From positions 12,374,704-12,438,703 of the forward strand of contig NC_045139.1 of assembly GCF_008831285.2 (NCBI RefSeq): DNA of 64,000 bases. Direction: 5' to 3'. The notes beneath the pieces are model-generated. The model made no database searches, was not told where the DNA came from, and was given only the letters and a program-made list of their open reading frames with translations. Below, piece by piece: positions 12,234 through 23,669 of the stretch; positions within the stretch are counted from its first letter, which is position 1; the number at the start of each line of letters is the position of its first letter. The position numbers and the translations under genes are program-made. Origin of the DNA: Nymphaea colorata. Its lineage: Eukaryota > Streptophyta > Magnoliopsida > Nymphaeales > Nymphaeaceae.

Positions 12234-12560
12234 CCTGCATATCCATATTAAAAAATTTCTGACAGTTGTTTAATTCGCTCTGCAACCTTTAAACTTTCTA
12301 ATCAACCTTTTCCACACCAAATTTACTTCAATTTGCCAAATAAAATCTCAGCCTGTTCAATTTTGATATCAACCTAATCAGAGGACAGCCCCTAAGTCCA
12401 ACTTCTAAACCCTCTCAATAGTAACCCGACAACTGGGACTACTCTCCCAAAATCTAAAATATCTGACAATAACTCTGCGTGCCCTAATAATGTCATTCCT
12501 CCTATAATTATATAACAAGGCTGGATGGTTAGAGGAGACCCACTGTTCCACAACCAAACT

Positions 12561-13190
12561 GTACCAACCCTTAAAGTTTCTAAATCATAAGTGATTCATA
12601 AAACGTCTGTCTGTTTTGCTTTCTAAGCTGAAGAGTAACAACAGGTGAAACACATGTTGCTATCACTGATTTCAATCATAGTCACAAACAATATTTCAGA
12701 GTTTTAAATGACGAGGTTTTTTTTTAAGTATAATACAATGAACTGAAAAAAAGAGAAAACCATGGTAATTTTTTAAATTTTAAGAAACTAAAAATATGAA
12801 AAAATAAAATAAGTGAGAAACTAATAACAAAAAATAATAGATTTGCAACAAATAAAAAATAAAAGATGAAAAAAACTGTTTGACATTAAAAAAATATAAA
12901 AAAATGAAAAAAGTGATTATTTCCGAGAGTGTTTTCATCATGAATAATTCGTATATGCTCACATCTACGTGTTGCCATCATTTCCCATCTTCCTCCCTCC
13001 TCTTGGTCCTTATCTCTATTGATGGAGAGAGATGGAAAGTTGCAAGAGAACCAGGTGCTTTGTTTCAGTTCTTCCTCTCTCTTAGCTTTTTCGCTTTTAT
13101 CTTCGTCGCCAAATAGAATCCCTAAATGCTTCGGGAACTTTAGGTGCAAATAAAACCCTAATCCCATTTCATAAAATGAAATAAAGTCGA
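12561..13190. other. AT-rich spacer upstream of PPR relic
   Basis: Poly-A/T-rich sequence without recognised coding content. The last 200 bp could be the former promoter and leader of the PPR gene that follows. Confidence 0.5.
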
Positions 13191-13195
13191 GGAAA

Positions 13196-13860
13196 TCGTC
13201 GGGTTGGTGAAAAGAACCGGGGGAAATATGGAAGGCATTCTCGATGACAGTTCTTTTGCCTGGATTAGTCGACCATGTTCTATAGTCGACGATCGAGGAC
13301 GGTTGCGTTGTTTGTAGATTCTTCAGTTGGGTGAAAAACCAACTGGGTTTTTGTAATTCTTTGGTTTATAATCAGATGATTGATGTGGTTGGGAGGAATG
13401 AGGATTTTGAATCCATGAGGAATCAGATTCAGGAGGTAACGGCAATGGGACATTATCTGGACGAGCAAGCACTCAGCTTTTTTTGCAACGAACCTATTAG
13501 CTAGGGACTCGGTTTCTCAGGCTGTGGAGATCGGAATGCGGCTGTGGTGGTTGCTGTAGCTCAGTACCCATAGCTTGATCAGCAGTCCCCCAGAGCTAGT
13601 TTGTTCAACTTGGCTGGTTTCATCATGGAAGAGACCGTGAGAGGATCTCGTACTGCAATTTGTTGGTTGGCGCAAAGTATCGAAATGGCAGTTTTGATGC
13701 AGGGTGTCTTCTTGATGAGATGAAAAGAATGAGTGTGATCCACATGTCCAATTGTATTTCAGCTGGCCAATCTCTGCAAGAGCGGGCAGATTGCTGAAGC
13801 GTGCGCAGTCATTGAGATGTTGGAGAATTCAGGGTACCGACCAGATGAGATTACATAAGA
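13196..13860 (+). pseudogene. PPR (pentatricopeptide repeat) gene relic
   Basis: Plus-strand fragments in several frames resemble the ends of a plant PPR protein: an N-terminal piece (IVGLVKRTGGNMEGILDD), then RFFSWVKNQLGF followed by YNQMIDVVGRNEDFESM and DEQALSFFC (about 13305-13500). A C-terminal PPR-like repeat, CKSGQIAEACAVIEMLENSG followed by YRPDEIT, lies at 13780-13857. The RFFxWV and helix-turn-helix GRPDE-type motifs are typical of P-class organellar PPR proteins. Much of the middle is missing, there are stops, and the last repeat ends at a TAA. No intact reading frame remains. Which PPR gene it came from cannot be told. Confidence 0.78.
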
Positions 13861-13869
13861 TGAACTTAA

Positions 13870-14980
13870 CCAAAGAGAAATACCCTTTCACAGAAGCAGT
13901 ATGAGTAGCGAACCAAGGCCTGAGCCTTCTAGCAGTATTCTGTCTAGGAACTCAGTCGCAAAATCCATCCTTTCCATTCTACATGCATGATCAGCAACAA
14001 TTGCATACGTGATCTCATCTAAAAGAAACGAAATTGCACGCAAACTTCGCTAGTTTTATACGATGAATAGGCTCTCGATAAACCAACCAAAGAGCTTTGA
14101 ACATCAAGCTTCCCACTTGGGAACCTGCAAAAATGGTTATGGCACAACTCCACAAGCACAGACGAGGAAGTAAGCTCTGGGAAATTGTGATAGAGCCCAA
14201 TCTTTTGGTCCCATTGATTTCAAAAGATCCTACTTTTTTATAGTTCTAGTTGTGTACTTGTCTCATGACGTTTAATTTTCTGGATGGGTGGCCAGAATTA
14301 GCATCTTCATTGGGAAGCAGCCATATATATTTTTTCAGGCCAAATAGTTCCTCCAATAGAGCAGAAGGGCTAGTGGACAGGCCCAACGTCCTGCAGAGAC
14401 ATTCACAAATTGTCATGACGAGCCACCATTGTGCACCGGGACCAGTTCCAATTATCACGAACACCTTCAAGTTAGATTGTCAGCATTATCATGTACCAAT
14501 GGCAATCAAGCACATTAATAATCTCCAATATCATCTGTCCACTTTTACCTGATGTAGCTGGTTTTCATTTGAATAACATTTTTATGCTTATGCCTTTCTA
14601 AAATACATGACTAAAATATATGGCACTGCTGTTACATGCAACTAATGATTTAACTTGATGGTTCTTCACATGAGTTTGTAAAGGAACCGAATTTCGAATC
14701 AAATGAGTTTGTGAAGTAACATTCTGGAACCGAATTTCAAATTGATCAGTACAACCATCAGTCATGATCAGGCTGCCATTAACAACAACAAACATGCTGC
14801 AAATTACAGATATTCTATTCATGTTGGTATACAAGATAAGGTGAATATTGGTTCTTTCCCCTGAATTTTGTTTTGACTTTCAATTTGAAGACATGACCAC
14901 CAGAAATCAGCTACAAGTGTCACCGGATTCTGCAATTGGCGAGCAGGAACTAATAAAAAATCAACTATTAAGACATAAAT
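13870..14980. other. Intergenic region downstream of the borealin-like gene
   Basis: Includes the presumed 3' UTR of the minus-strand borealin-like gene (just below 14990). ORFs at 14246-14470 (minus) and 14250-14552 (plus) overlap each other and match no family I recognise. Confidence 0.5.
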
Positions 14981-14989
14981 TTGAAAAGA

Positions 14990-17900
14990 TCAATGCAACA
15001 GAATACCGCTTATCGCTTCCATGCCACCTTCTCGATATACACCTAAAGGTGAACCATGGACTGAAAGCAGCATCTCACCATGCTTCGGCAACCTTAATGT
15101 TTTAGGGGTTGTGCCAACAGATAGCCTTTGATTAGTTACCTGTTAAAGAAGACTGTCCATGGTCAGATGAAAATGAATAGCAAGCAATGATGGTTGCAAT
15201 AATCATTTCCTATTCATACATGAATAACAATGTCCTCAATGAAGAAAAAGAGAACCGGTGAAAAACAGTATGATCCCTCTCTTTTCAAACAGGGATGACT
15301 TCAGGCTTTGGTCTCTGTTAATTCTCACAGATGTTTGATATAAATAATATTCCGGATGCAGATAATTGGAGGATTTGGTCTTTGTTTACTTTTATAGAGG
15401 GTTGAGATTTTATATCAAGATACGTACAAAAGGTAGATTCAAGTAATGCACATAAAACTTCCTTGAAAATAAATACAGGTCCCACCAGTTAATTCCAAAA
15501 AAGATATCAGGTTTAACCAGTTCGAACAGAGTCCTAGCGATTCATGAGGAAGAAACTACTAGGTCAGAATGTGGACAAAAGCGTTATGAGCTACTGAAAA
15601 TGCATTAAATATTTTCTTAGATAGCAACAGATTGATCAGTTCTAAACAGATGACACAAGTGGCAAATGACTATACACAAACCCCAGGAGTTTGGAAAGAA
15701 TCATGCAGTCCAACCGTCCGAGAATTCCAGTTTTCTTCGAAAACCTATATAAGAAAAAGGAAAGAGTAATCAAAGAAAAGTTAACACTCTCAAAGCTGAA
15801 AATCTGAAGTGGCATTAGAACTATTCCCAATACATACAAAATCTGGGATATGAATACTTGCAGTCCTTAAAAAGCTCTCTCTCACTGTAGAAAAGTGATA
15901 CATAAGGTAGTTATGGTGACCACTCAGTTAAATTCAAGTACACCTAGACCATGTTTGAAAGTCACTAACCTGCTTTACTCGAAAATTCAAAACCATCATT
16001 TCCTGGAAAAATGTCCTCATGATCTGGATATTTGGTGGATGTCTGGTTCATAACAAAACAATGTAATTTAAGATATCTTACTATACTACCAGATAATATG
16101 ACTAAGACTGTATTACTGTCAAGGGTTGTTCTCAAAACAGTTAGGGAGCGTTTGCCTCACAGGAAATATACTGTTCAACAGGAAATTTATTTCAAATTTT
16201 TAAAATTTTTCCATGTTATCAAACATGGAAAAAAAAAAATCGACCGTTGGAAGAGAATCCGGAAATATATTTCCTGGTTTTTTTCCTGCCCGTTAGGACA
16301 GCGTCGTCGTCTTCCTCTCCTCACGCCCAGCACCTCATGCCCACCACTGTCGTCGTCTTCCTCTCCTCACGCCCAGCATCGTCTTCCTCCTGCATAGTGT
16401 TCTCACCAGCAGCTTGATTGGGCATCTCCTCACCAGCACAGCGTCTAGCAGCAGATGGGGAAAGAGGAAGAAAAAGGAAGAATGAAGGGGAAAGAGGAAG
16501 AAGGAGGAAGAACGAAGGGGAAAGAGGAAGAAGGAAGGGGAAAGAGGAAGAAGGAAGGGGAAAGAGGAAGAAACAGGAAGAACGAAGGGAAAGAGGAAGA
16601 AGGAGGAAGAACAAAAGGGAAAGAGGAAGAACGAAGGGGAAAGGGCATCGTCCGTCGCCTTTCCCTTCTTCCTCCCTCCTTCCCTTCTTCCTGTTTCCCC
16701 TTCGTTTGTTCCTCCGCGTCCCTTCTTCCTCCCTCCTTCCCTTCTTCTTCTTTCCCCTTCCTTCTTCCTCTTTCCCCTTCGTTTCCACCGATTCCAACTT
16801 TTTTTCATCAAACGATGAAATTTGTTTTCAGAAATATAAATCCAACTTAACAAACACAACATGGTTTTGGAAAACTGAAATTTTATTTCCCATTCATCAA
16901 TTCCACAAATAAATTTCTGAAAACTTGTTTCTGTTTCCACTTTTCCAGCCATCAAACGGGCCCCTAAGGAAAAACTGTCTATCCCTTTTCCGAAACACTC
17001 AAAATATTATCTTCTTACAAAGGATTTAGAAACGCTTAGCAAAATTCTCAAAAAAAAAAAGAAGGAAGAATCAAAATAAAATACACAAGAAAATTTAAAA
17101 AGTATCACACGTTGTATTATGCTATAATCATGAAAGATCTGTATATTTTTCGATAAATACAAATAATAAGACTTTTCAAATTTCCACAGACCTCTGGGAA
17201 CCAGAAATGAACAAATATCATACTTTAGTATTGCCAGTGAAAATGAGATTGCTAAACCTTCCAATACAGTTCATATTCTCCATCTTCCGTAGCTTTTGTC
17301 ACTAACACATTGGGGCAATTTTCCTTGAGAAAGTCTATGAGAGGAGTGTCAAGTTGTTTCTTGTTAAAGTATGAGCGCATAAGATGCAATTGGTTCAATA
17401 AGTGTGCAATTTCTGCATCACAAATTGCACGCATTGCATTGATTCGATGTTCAACTGCAAAAGGTTATTAGAAAAGAAGCATCAGAAAGTAAAGCATGTA
17501 GCCTGAGAATGTTCAAATACATCCATGACACAAAGTCCTGAAGGTCTTAGATAGATAGACAGATAACAGGCTTGTTAAAGGTCTATTAAACAAAAGCATC
17601 TTGAGCCGCCTTACATGTTTCTTACACCATTTTGCAGCAAGATTGGCAAATATACATAATAGAATATCAACAGTCCACCGGTTACATTTAAAACTGGCTA
17701 AGGAACATAATAAAATATTATACAGTCTAACGATTAGGTTAGAACAGAGCTATCATATATAATCACCAAAAATTCAGATAACTTCAAAGCAAGTGATCTG
17801 AGTACATAATGCTGAATACTTCAAAAAATGCTAGCCCTCTGTGTGATGCAAGTTTGATTGTCTTGCCAAAAACCAGCTTCCCCCATAGTAAAATACTGAG

Positions 17901-19070
17901 CCCTAGATCATGTGAACATGGCTTTGAAGTAATATGGCCATTGTCAAGAACCATCAACTCTAACATTCAAGCTATATGGCACAGGTTGGTCGAAGAGACA
18001 TTAGTGTATCCTTCTCACATAGCAAAACCTTCCAATTTCATGATGTTGCTTAAATTGCTTCAATCGTATTGACAGATCAATCCATATGCAGAATTTCCAA
18101 GTTTCCAACTACCCTGGAAAATATGGTTTTGTGATTCATCCACAGGTTACATTTTCCAAGACTCCAAGCACTCAAACACAACAGAAAACTGAATTGCAAC
18201 CTCATGCTTAGAGTGAACATCAACAAGATGGAGCAAATACAGGCCATGATAGGCAAAGCCTTCAGCTTATAAATAACAGTGGAAAATGACAATTTGAATG
18301 CTATGTAAAACCCTATAGTCAAGACAACACCTAGGTGTGCCTTGCCCATTATGCACTCACCTTTTCTACTAGAAGGGCCACCTATTTACCTAAGTGAAAT
18401 AATAACAATAATAACTATTTTCCTCTTATGTTCTTCCTCTTCTACTTCTATCATTTCTCATTCGTTTTCTACTGACATTTCCCTTTCCATTCATGTTTTC
18501 TTCTTTCCTTTTTCTGGGTTCTCACCCCTCTCTTCCTCCTGCTCTTTTCCCCTTTGATATACTATTTTTGGCCTGCTTAGATGCTGCCCAGGTGCCTACC
18601 TATGCTTCTTTTTTGGAGGGCCGATGCCTATGCCCACTCAACTGCAAACTATGCACTAGTAATTCAACAGTCATTACCATCATCAAAAGAAATAAACACT
18701 AAACTATAAAGAAATGACAAAGTCAAGTGCCAGGTTTAGCATATGCAAACAAGAAAAAGATGAACTGAATTCCTTAACAACACCTAGTACTAGCCCATTT
18801 GACCAATTCAATTTATTCCTTAGGTTACATTTGAAATAGTCAGCGAATAACAAGAATATATGTACATGCATGTGCCCTGCCAACCAGGACTACCATAACG
18901 ATAGGAGAGACACTTCTCTAAGCATAACGAAAATGAAACCATTATAGCTTACTTAGGTAATAACTAGTTATGCATGTTGCTTTTTCTGGCTCCTTGATTT
19001 GAACATCCTCCTGGTTAGCAGCATCTGCAGATGATTCTTTTCTTGGTTTATTAGCCCTCCTTTTGGCCAT
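14990..19070 (-). CDS. BORR: Borealin-related protein (chromosomal passenger complex), six coding exons
   Basis: Assembled from GT-AG junctions with matching phases: exons 19070-18953, 17454-17258, 16042-15970, 15884-15838, 15744-15682, 15139-14990, giving 215 residues. The start is MAKRRANKPRK (basic). Residues 40-105 form the predicted helical region that in borealins bundles with INCENP and survivin (EIAHLLNQLHLMRSYF). The C-terminus carries TPKTLRLPKHGEM (177-189) and SVHGSPLGVY (192-201), which parallels the TPxLR...GSPL motif of animal borealins and is strongly conserved in the plant family. Expected role: targeting Aurora kinase to centromeres and phragmoplast in mitosis. The exon 1-2 join is the least certain (the residues before it, ATCITSYYL, look intron-like). 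A GCGTTTG-type transposon lies in intron 2. The symbol rests on recall of the Arabidopsis BORR family, not on a search. Confidence 0.8.
16139..16973. mobile_element. GCGTTTG-ended transposon with purine/pyrimidine core, in an intron
   Basis: Ends are TTAGGGAGCGTTTG (16141) and, inverted, TTAGGGGCCCGTTTGATGG (about 16970). Subterminal segments (AGGAAATTTATTTCAAATTT and TTAACAAACACAAC...TGAAATTTTATTTCCCATTC) match the element at 24459-25262. The centre (16440-16790) is a GGAAGA-rich run followed by its CTTCCT-rich counterpart, a large imperfect inverted repeat that yields many long spurious ORFs. It lies in intron 2 of the borealin-like gene. I could not identify a clean target duplication. Confidence 0.65.
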
Positions 19071-19229
19071 AAGCCTTTTTATTAAACAAAAAAAAGAAGA
19101 GTGAGAAATATTGAATTTTGACCCACAAAAGCAAGTCAGACATGGTGGTGCAGAAAAGCAGAACAACAAAGATAGGGTTAAGAGAGAGAGAGGCTGGAAA
19201 TAGAGGTAGATGAAGAGGGATTAACTTAC

Positions 19230-19292
19230 CTTTTGGGAGAGGAGGGAACTCAGGGAAGCTTCACCTCCACTGATGATTTTCTAGTGCACCAG
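19230..19292 (-). other. Probable 5' UTR exon of the borealin-like gene
   Basis: Minus-strand acceptor AATTTCAG at 19300-19293 and a strong donor AAAAG|GTAAGT (exon ends 19230) enclose 63 bp with no ATG. The next acceptor, a pyrimidine-rich tract ending AAAAAG, lies just upstream of the ATG at 19070. Confidence 0.5.
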
Positions 19293-19689
19293 CTGAAATT
19301 ACCAAAAGGAGAAGAAACAGAATAACTTCTGGAAAAATAAAAATGAAAAAACACATCAAAGATGGTTAACAAGTTTTCAGTTATACAACATTAGCATATA
19401 AATTTTGAGGTACATCTCAGGTTACATTGCCTCTATCTAAGTCTGCCTTTTGATCTAATTGGCATCTGGAAAGAAGCCCTACACCAAATCTTGGTTACAA
19501 GGTTTTAACATAGAATAGAACTTTACTTGACAACGAATCAAACTTACAGTTTTTTGGGAAATTCTAAAGATAGAAACACGATCTTTTTATTGCCAGAACT
19601 TTATCTATACAATGAAGGAAAAGGAATATCTCAGTTTGCAGCCATTTCTTAAGCTTTCTCCTACCATGTGACTTGGGCTTCTATTATGA

Positions 19690-20226
19690 AGCACCACATA
19701 GGAGTCCTACAATGGCGGTTGATGGCAAAACACAAGAATTAGAGGGGGGGCAGAAAAAGAAAAGGCAATTAAAGAATTTGAGAAAAATTGGAAGGAATGG
19801 AAGACAAACCATTACAAGGTTATGTCTTGGTTATTCAATAGTCAATACTGTCAACACTTCTAGTAGTGCTCAGCTAGCTAATTTTCAGTTGGCTCATAAT
19901 GTGTAGTTTCCTAAAAAGATGCATACCATGAAGGATGTGGCTCATAAGTTTAATGTCCAAGTCAAGATCTCAAAATCATAGTAATGAGGAAAGTTTAATG
20001 GATTCTTCCAATTATGGGATGAACTTTCCATATTAGAGCCAAAATGCAAGACGATAAGTTTTATGCATTTCTTATGGGCTTAAGACCTGAGTTTGACAGT
20101 GTAAGAACTTCTTTTTTACATAGACCTATAATCCCTACGGTAAATGAGGCTCTTGCTGAGTTAATATGGAGGAAAATAGACTTATTCCTTACAAGAGACA
20201 AATGAAATTCTGCTGGTAGTTTCAAG
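19690..20226 (+). pseudogene. Ty1/copia gag relic
   Basis: Plus-strand fragments resemble copia gag (UBN2-type): IVNTVNTSSSAQLANFQLAH (19836-19895), MHTMKDVAHKFNVQVKIS (19920-19975), then DKFYAFLMGLRPEFDSVR and TVNEALAELIWRK (about 20050-20180). The FLxGLxPEFxxVR motif is diagnostic. There are frameshifts and stops, and the fragment is cut at 20226 by a MITE. It lies in the presumed leader intron of the borealin-like gene, in opposite orientation. Confidence 0.72.
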
Positions 20227-20467
20227 CTAAGTCACACAGGTGCGCCAACTATGGTGGCACACCCGCACTGATGCCCCGGCTCCGCACACGACAAAATATG
20301 ATAAGTTTTTCATTTTCTTTTTCTTCTCCTATCTTTCCCTCTTCTTTTTCCCCTCTTCCGTCTCTCCCCCCTTATTTTATTTAATAAAACTTTGAATTTT
20401 GTATGAAATTAAGGTAACCTTGATAAAATTAAAAATATAGACAAATAAAATTACTTACATAACAAAT

Positions 20468-20508
<41 letters not shown>

Positions 20509-20544
20509 TCTCGCTGCCCCGCACCCCGCACTCATGTGACATAG
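20227..20544. mobile_element. hAT-like MITE (CTATGTCAC family, short copy)
   Basis: A 318-bp insert with an exact 8-bp target duplication GTTTCAAG (20219-20226 and 20545-20552). Terminal inverted repeats are CTAAGTCACACAGGTGCG and, inverted, CTATGTCACATGAGTGCG. Like the 947-bp relative at 10003 it has GCACCCCGCAC-type tracts next to the ends. The interior carries a (TA)n run at about 20471-20505. It is inserted into the copia gag relic. Confidence 0.83.
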
Positions 20545-20552
20545 GTTTCAAG

Positions 20553-22423
20553 ACCTAAAAATCACATAGAAGTTTAAAACCCTATGTTCCTCTTCATAAG
20601 AAGAGTCTTTTATTTGTAATGAAAATCTTTCTTGTAATAAATGCTTTTGGAAAAAAAGAAGAGTCTTCCTTTTAGAAATAGTAATTCTATTAGCAACTTT
20701 CACGGATTCATTCGGAGATATGGGGTCTAGCTCTGGTTGTTTCTACAGGTGCTTCCTCTTATTATGCTACTTTTAGGTGACGTTTGATGGCATTGAAATT
20801 TCCTTTCTAGGAAACAAGTTCTATAAAAAATCCAAGAAGACTGAACAATAGGAAAAAGTTACACACACGTTTTCCAAATTCAAGACATGTTTGTTGGACA
20901 GGAAGAAAAAATCCAGAAAAAAATTTCCTTTGTTTGTTACACCTAAAGAACTTTTCTAGTGGAAAAAGAAAGTCTGTTAGTGGCCATTACACAGTGATCC
21001 CAACGGCTTATATGCAACAGGTTTGAAGGCTTCATAATCCCCGGTAGCAAAATTTTAGAAAACTGATATAATTCAAAGCTACTGTTTTAGAAATTTTGCT
21101 GTGTGCTACTCTATTCTGTCTGAAATCTGCAGTTTCCCAAGAAACTTCATGATGGTCTTCCTGATGACCAGCATCAACATTTGAATCTAACTAAGCCCTC
21201 ACAGAGAGGACCTCGCTATGGATGTTTGCATCCTTGATCAAGCTTCCTTGAATTCATAGAGAAAGGATGTAAGGAAAATGCCCAGGACGGTCAGCAATTA
21301 TTCAATCGCATGAAAATGAATTTGGCTTCTCCTTTTCTTAAGCTAGGAATAACGCATCCATGAGAAACAGGAAAAAGCACTTTCAGCAAGATGCACATAC
21401 ACGGTTACACCATCTATGTACATTGATCATGCATCAATCAATGAAGCAAGCGTTCAGTAGAGGATGGCAAATTAACTGGCCTAAGCTATTGATTTCTTTC
21501 TCTATCCATTTCAGTTAGCCTAGTCTTCCATTGAGCAATTCTTTCAGCAGAGGTAAACTGAAGAAAGAAACGATGCTCTTGTATACATGACATAATTGAA
21601 ATAGCTACTAATTTCAATGGAGTTAATTACAAAATTCTATCACATAGAAAAACACAGGATGTCAACCAGAAGATGGGTTAAGGGGAGAGGGGATAATGTG
21701 TATGTGCATCTGATCTGTTATCTTCCTATTTTGTAACTTACATTTAAACTTGTGCTCATAAACGAAAACATACAATTGCTACTAACTGTTAAAGTATTTA
21801 TTTCAGATTCAATGTAAAGGAGACGTAAATTCAAATAGAATCTTGAAAACCTGGAAACTGGAAAGAAAGACACAAGCACAATCTAGAAGCAGTTTATACC
21901 CTTTGGGAGAAGAGCAGTAGTATTTGACACCTTCAAGGCTTGACCTATTCTGAAGAAAATTTAAAACAAGGACGCAGAAAACTGTATCGAAAACTAAATC
22001 ACCAAATGGAAACAAGCATGAATCAAACCAATGACAGCTGCGCCACTAAACCAATAACCTAAGCACGAGATTAACTTAGTAGATGGCTGAAAGACAATGA
22101 AAAACTTAAAACAGAGACAAAACAAATAACCAGTAGAAGACTTAAACAAACAAATCATCGGAAAATCCCAACAAAGAATGCCAGAATTTATTACCACGAA
22201 CTCAGCCACAGGCAACGACCGAAATGCGAGCCAAATGGTTCCGATTTTTCCATCCCACCATTAAACAATATATAAGAGAAGGCTACACAAATCAACAGAA
22301 GCAACGCGAAACGGAGGAATTGGAAGACCACAATGAATGACAAAAAGCTAGAGAAAAATACTCTAATATGTGGTTTGGAAGTTTCCCCTGACGCGCGCGC
22401 GCGAGAGGGAGAGAGAGATTTAC
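20553..22423. other. Presumed leader-intron or intergenic sequence
   Basis: No domain-bearing ORF. A GACGTTTGATGGCATTGAAATT segment near 20777, followed by GGAAACAAG and AGGAAAAAG words, resembles the GCGTTTG transposon group but has no clear second end. Confidence 0.45.
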
Positions 22424-22565
22424 CTGGCAGATGTCCCGCCTTATCGACCCTGGCAGAAGGAGAGGGTCAGAGAGAGATGCCCGGCTTGCTCGATCCTGAC
22501 AGAAGCAAAGGCTGGAGAATGTTGTCGGAATGAGTGAAAGTGGGGGCGGGAAAAAGAGAGACAGA
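22424..22565 (-). other. Candidate first leader exon or promoter of the borealin-like gene
   Basis: A CT-rich minus-strand stretch ends at a donor-like CTGCCAG|GTAAATC (exon end 22424). If used, the leader intron would span about 3.1 kb (22423-19293) and contain a copia gag relic and a hAT-like MITE. The CT-rich leader is typical of plant promoters, but there is no transcript evidence. Confidence 0.35.
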
Positions 22566-22599
22566 GAAACTAAAATGAAAGCTCTTCCACTTAGCGGTA

Positions 22600-23669
22600 T
22601 GCACAATGTCTTTCCTATGCATCAAACACACACACTTATAACCCAATCAAGGGTGGAACCCGAAATTTTTCATGACTAAATAAATAACAAACTTTAGTAT
22701 TCAGCAATACATGACAAAAAAGAACATGACTTGACAAACTCTAACTTGTAACCCAATAGGGTGGAACCCGAAATTTTTCATCAGACGGACTCAATTAAAG
22801 TTTCTAAATTCTGATAAGGGTTAAAATATTATTTTTAAAAATTTTTATATAAAATAATTAAAATTTCCTAAAATTTACATATAAATTTTTAAAAATAAAT
22901 TTTTTGACTCAAGTGACTCATGACTGAGATCGACGAGTTTGCTAACTTTGATCACTGCACCACAAGTAACATTGTTGTACAAGTCAGAAACTGAATCCAC
23001 TGGCTGCTAATTTGGTAAAATCGGGCAATTCAATGATTCAACTGAACCGATTCGGAATCTACGAAAGGTATTCTATATGTACTTTAGAAATAAGCATAAT
23101 AATACATAAAAATAAAAATCTTTTAAGAAATATTTAGAAATAACAAGTGGGCCAGTTTTTAAGACACTGTTTTCGACCTTGACTACATCAATGGATACCA
23201 AGAAATTACCACATAAAAATTTGGGAAGAGACATTTAGTTGGCAACTTATAGGGTTTTACAATGACCAAATTAACTAGAAAGGTTATAGCAAAGTTATTA
23301 TTGAGTATCCACCGAGGGCAATGTGCTGTAGGTGAATATCTCAATCGCGAGTCTTGTCTCTTGTGAAAATAAGTACCCCATCAATCTGTCTCCGTGTCTA
23401 AAAGCTTTGAACAGAAATACTATATATACTTTTAATGTATATGTATAATCATATAAGCAAGAAATGTGCAGAATATGAAACTTTGGATCTTTCCAAAATA
23501 ATACATGTGGCTCTGAAGTTTTCTTATTTCGTAAGTGTTTAACGGTAGAGATCATAATTCAGGTTGTTTTCATGACTATGTTCATGTCTTAAAGCTAGCA
23601 TGTATATTCCGCTAAAATTCACTGCACCCAGATATAGACATTTTTTCAAAATGTACTAGTGTTGCATGT
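22600..23669. repeat. Intergenic sequence with a 33-35 bp direct repeat
   Basis: TAACCCAAT...GGGTGGAACCCGAAATTTTTCAT occurs at about 22638-22672 and again at 22749-22781. It is probably part of an old transposon. The remainder up to 23.67 kb is AT-rich with no recognised gene. Confidence 0.5.

Larger units (their letters stand above)
9052..12560 (-). mobile_element. Degenerate LINE (non-LTR retrotransposon) with two nested insertions
   Basis: Minus-strand translation gives fragments of a plant L1-type reverse transcriptase in the expected order from high to low coordinates. A pre-RT helical region is at 12.4-12.24 kb, then EIKWKVLG...SLRPDGFSNDFF (11.3 kb), LLVLIPKKEG (11.15 kb), AHEIVYAML (10.97 kb), LNLSKAYNKV (9.95 kb), and GLRQGDPLSPYLFLLV near 9.77 kb. 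A post-RT tail follows near 9.3-9.1 kb. The LSKAY and GLRQGDPLSPYLF motifs identify non-LTR RT. Many stops and frameshifts, no intact endonuclease, and insertions at 10003-10949 and 11721-12233 show it is long dead. A (TA)n(CA)n run is at 9349-9410. Confidence 0.85.

Noticed and set aside
14246-14552. Overlapping ORFs with fairly natural composition (74 codons minus, 100 codons plus)
   Set aside because: Mutually antisense; neither shows a recognisable family motif or convincing splice sites. Could be 3' sequence of an unknown gene, but this cannot be supported.
16321-16955. Overlapping 120-206 codon ORFs on both strands (Lys/Glu/Arg and Ser/Phe/Leu rich)
   Set aside because: Translations of the purine/pyrimidine core of a transposon in several frames at once.
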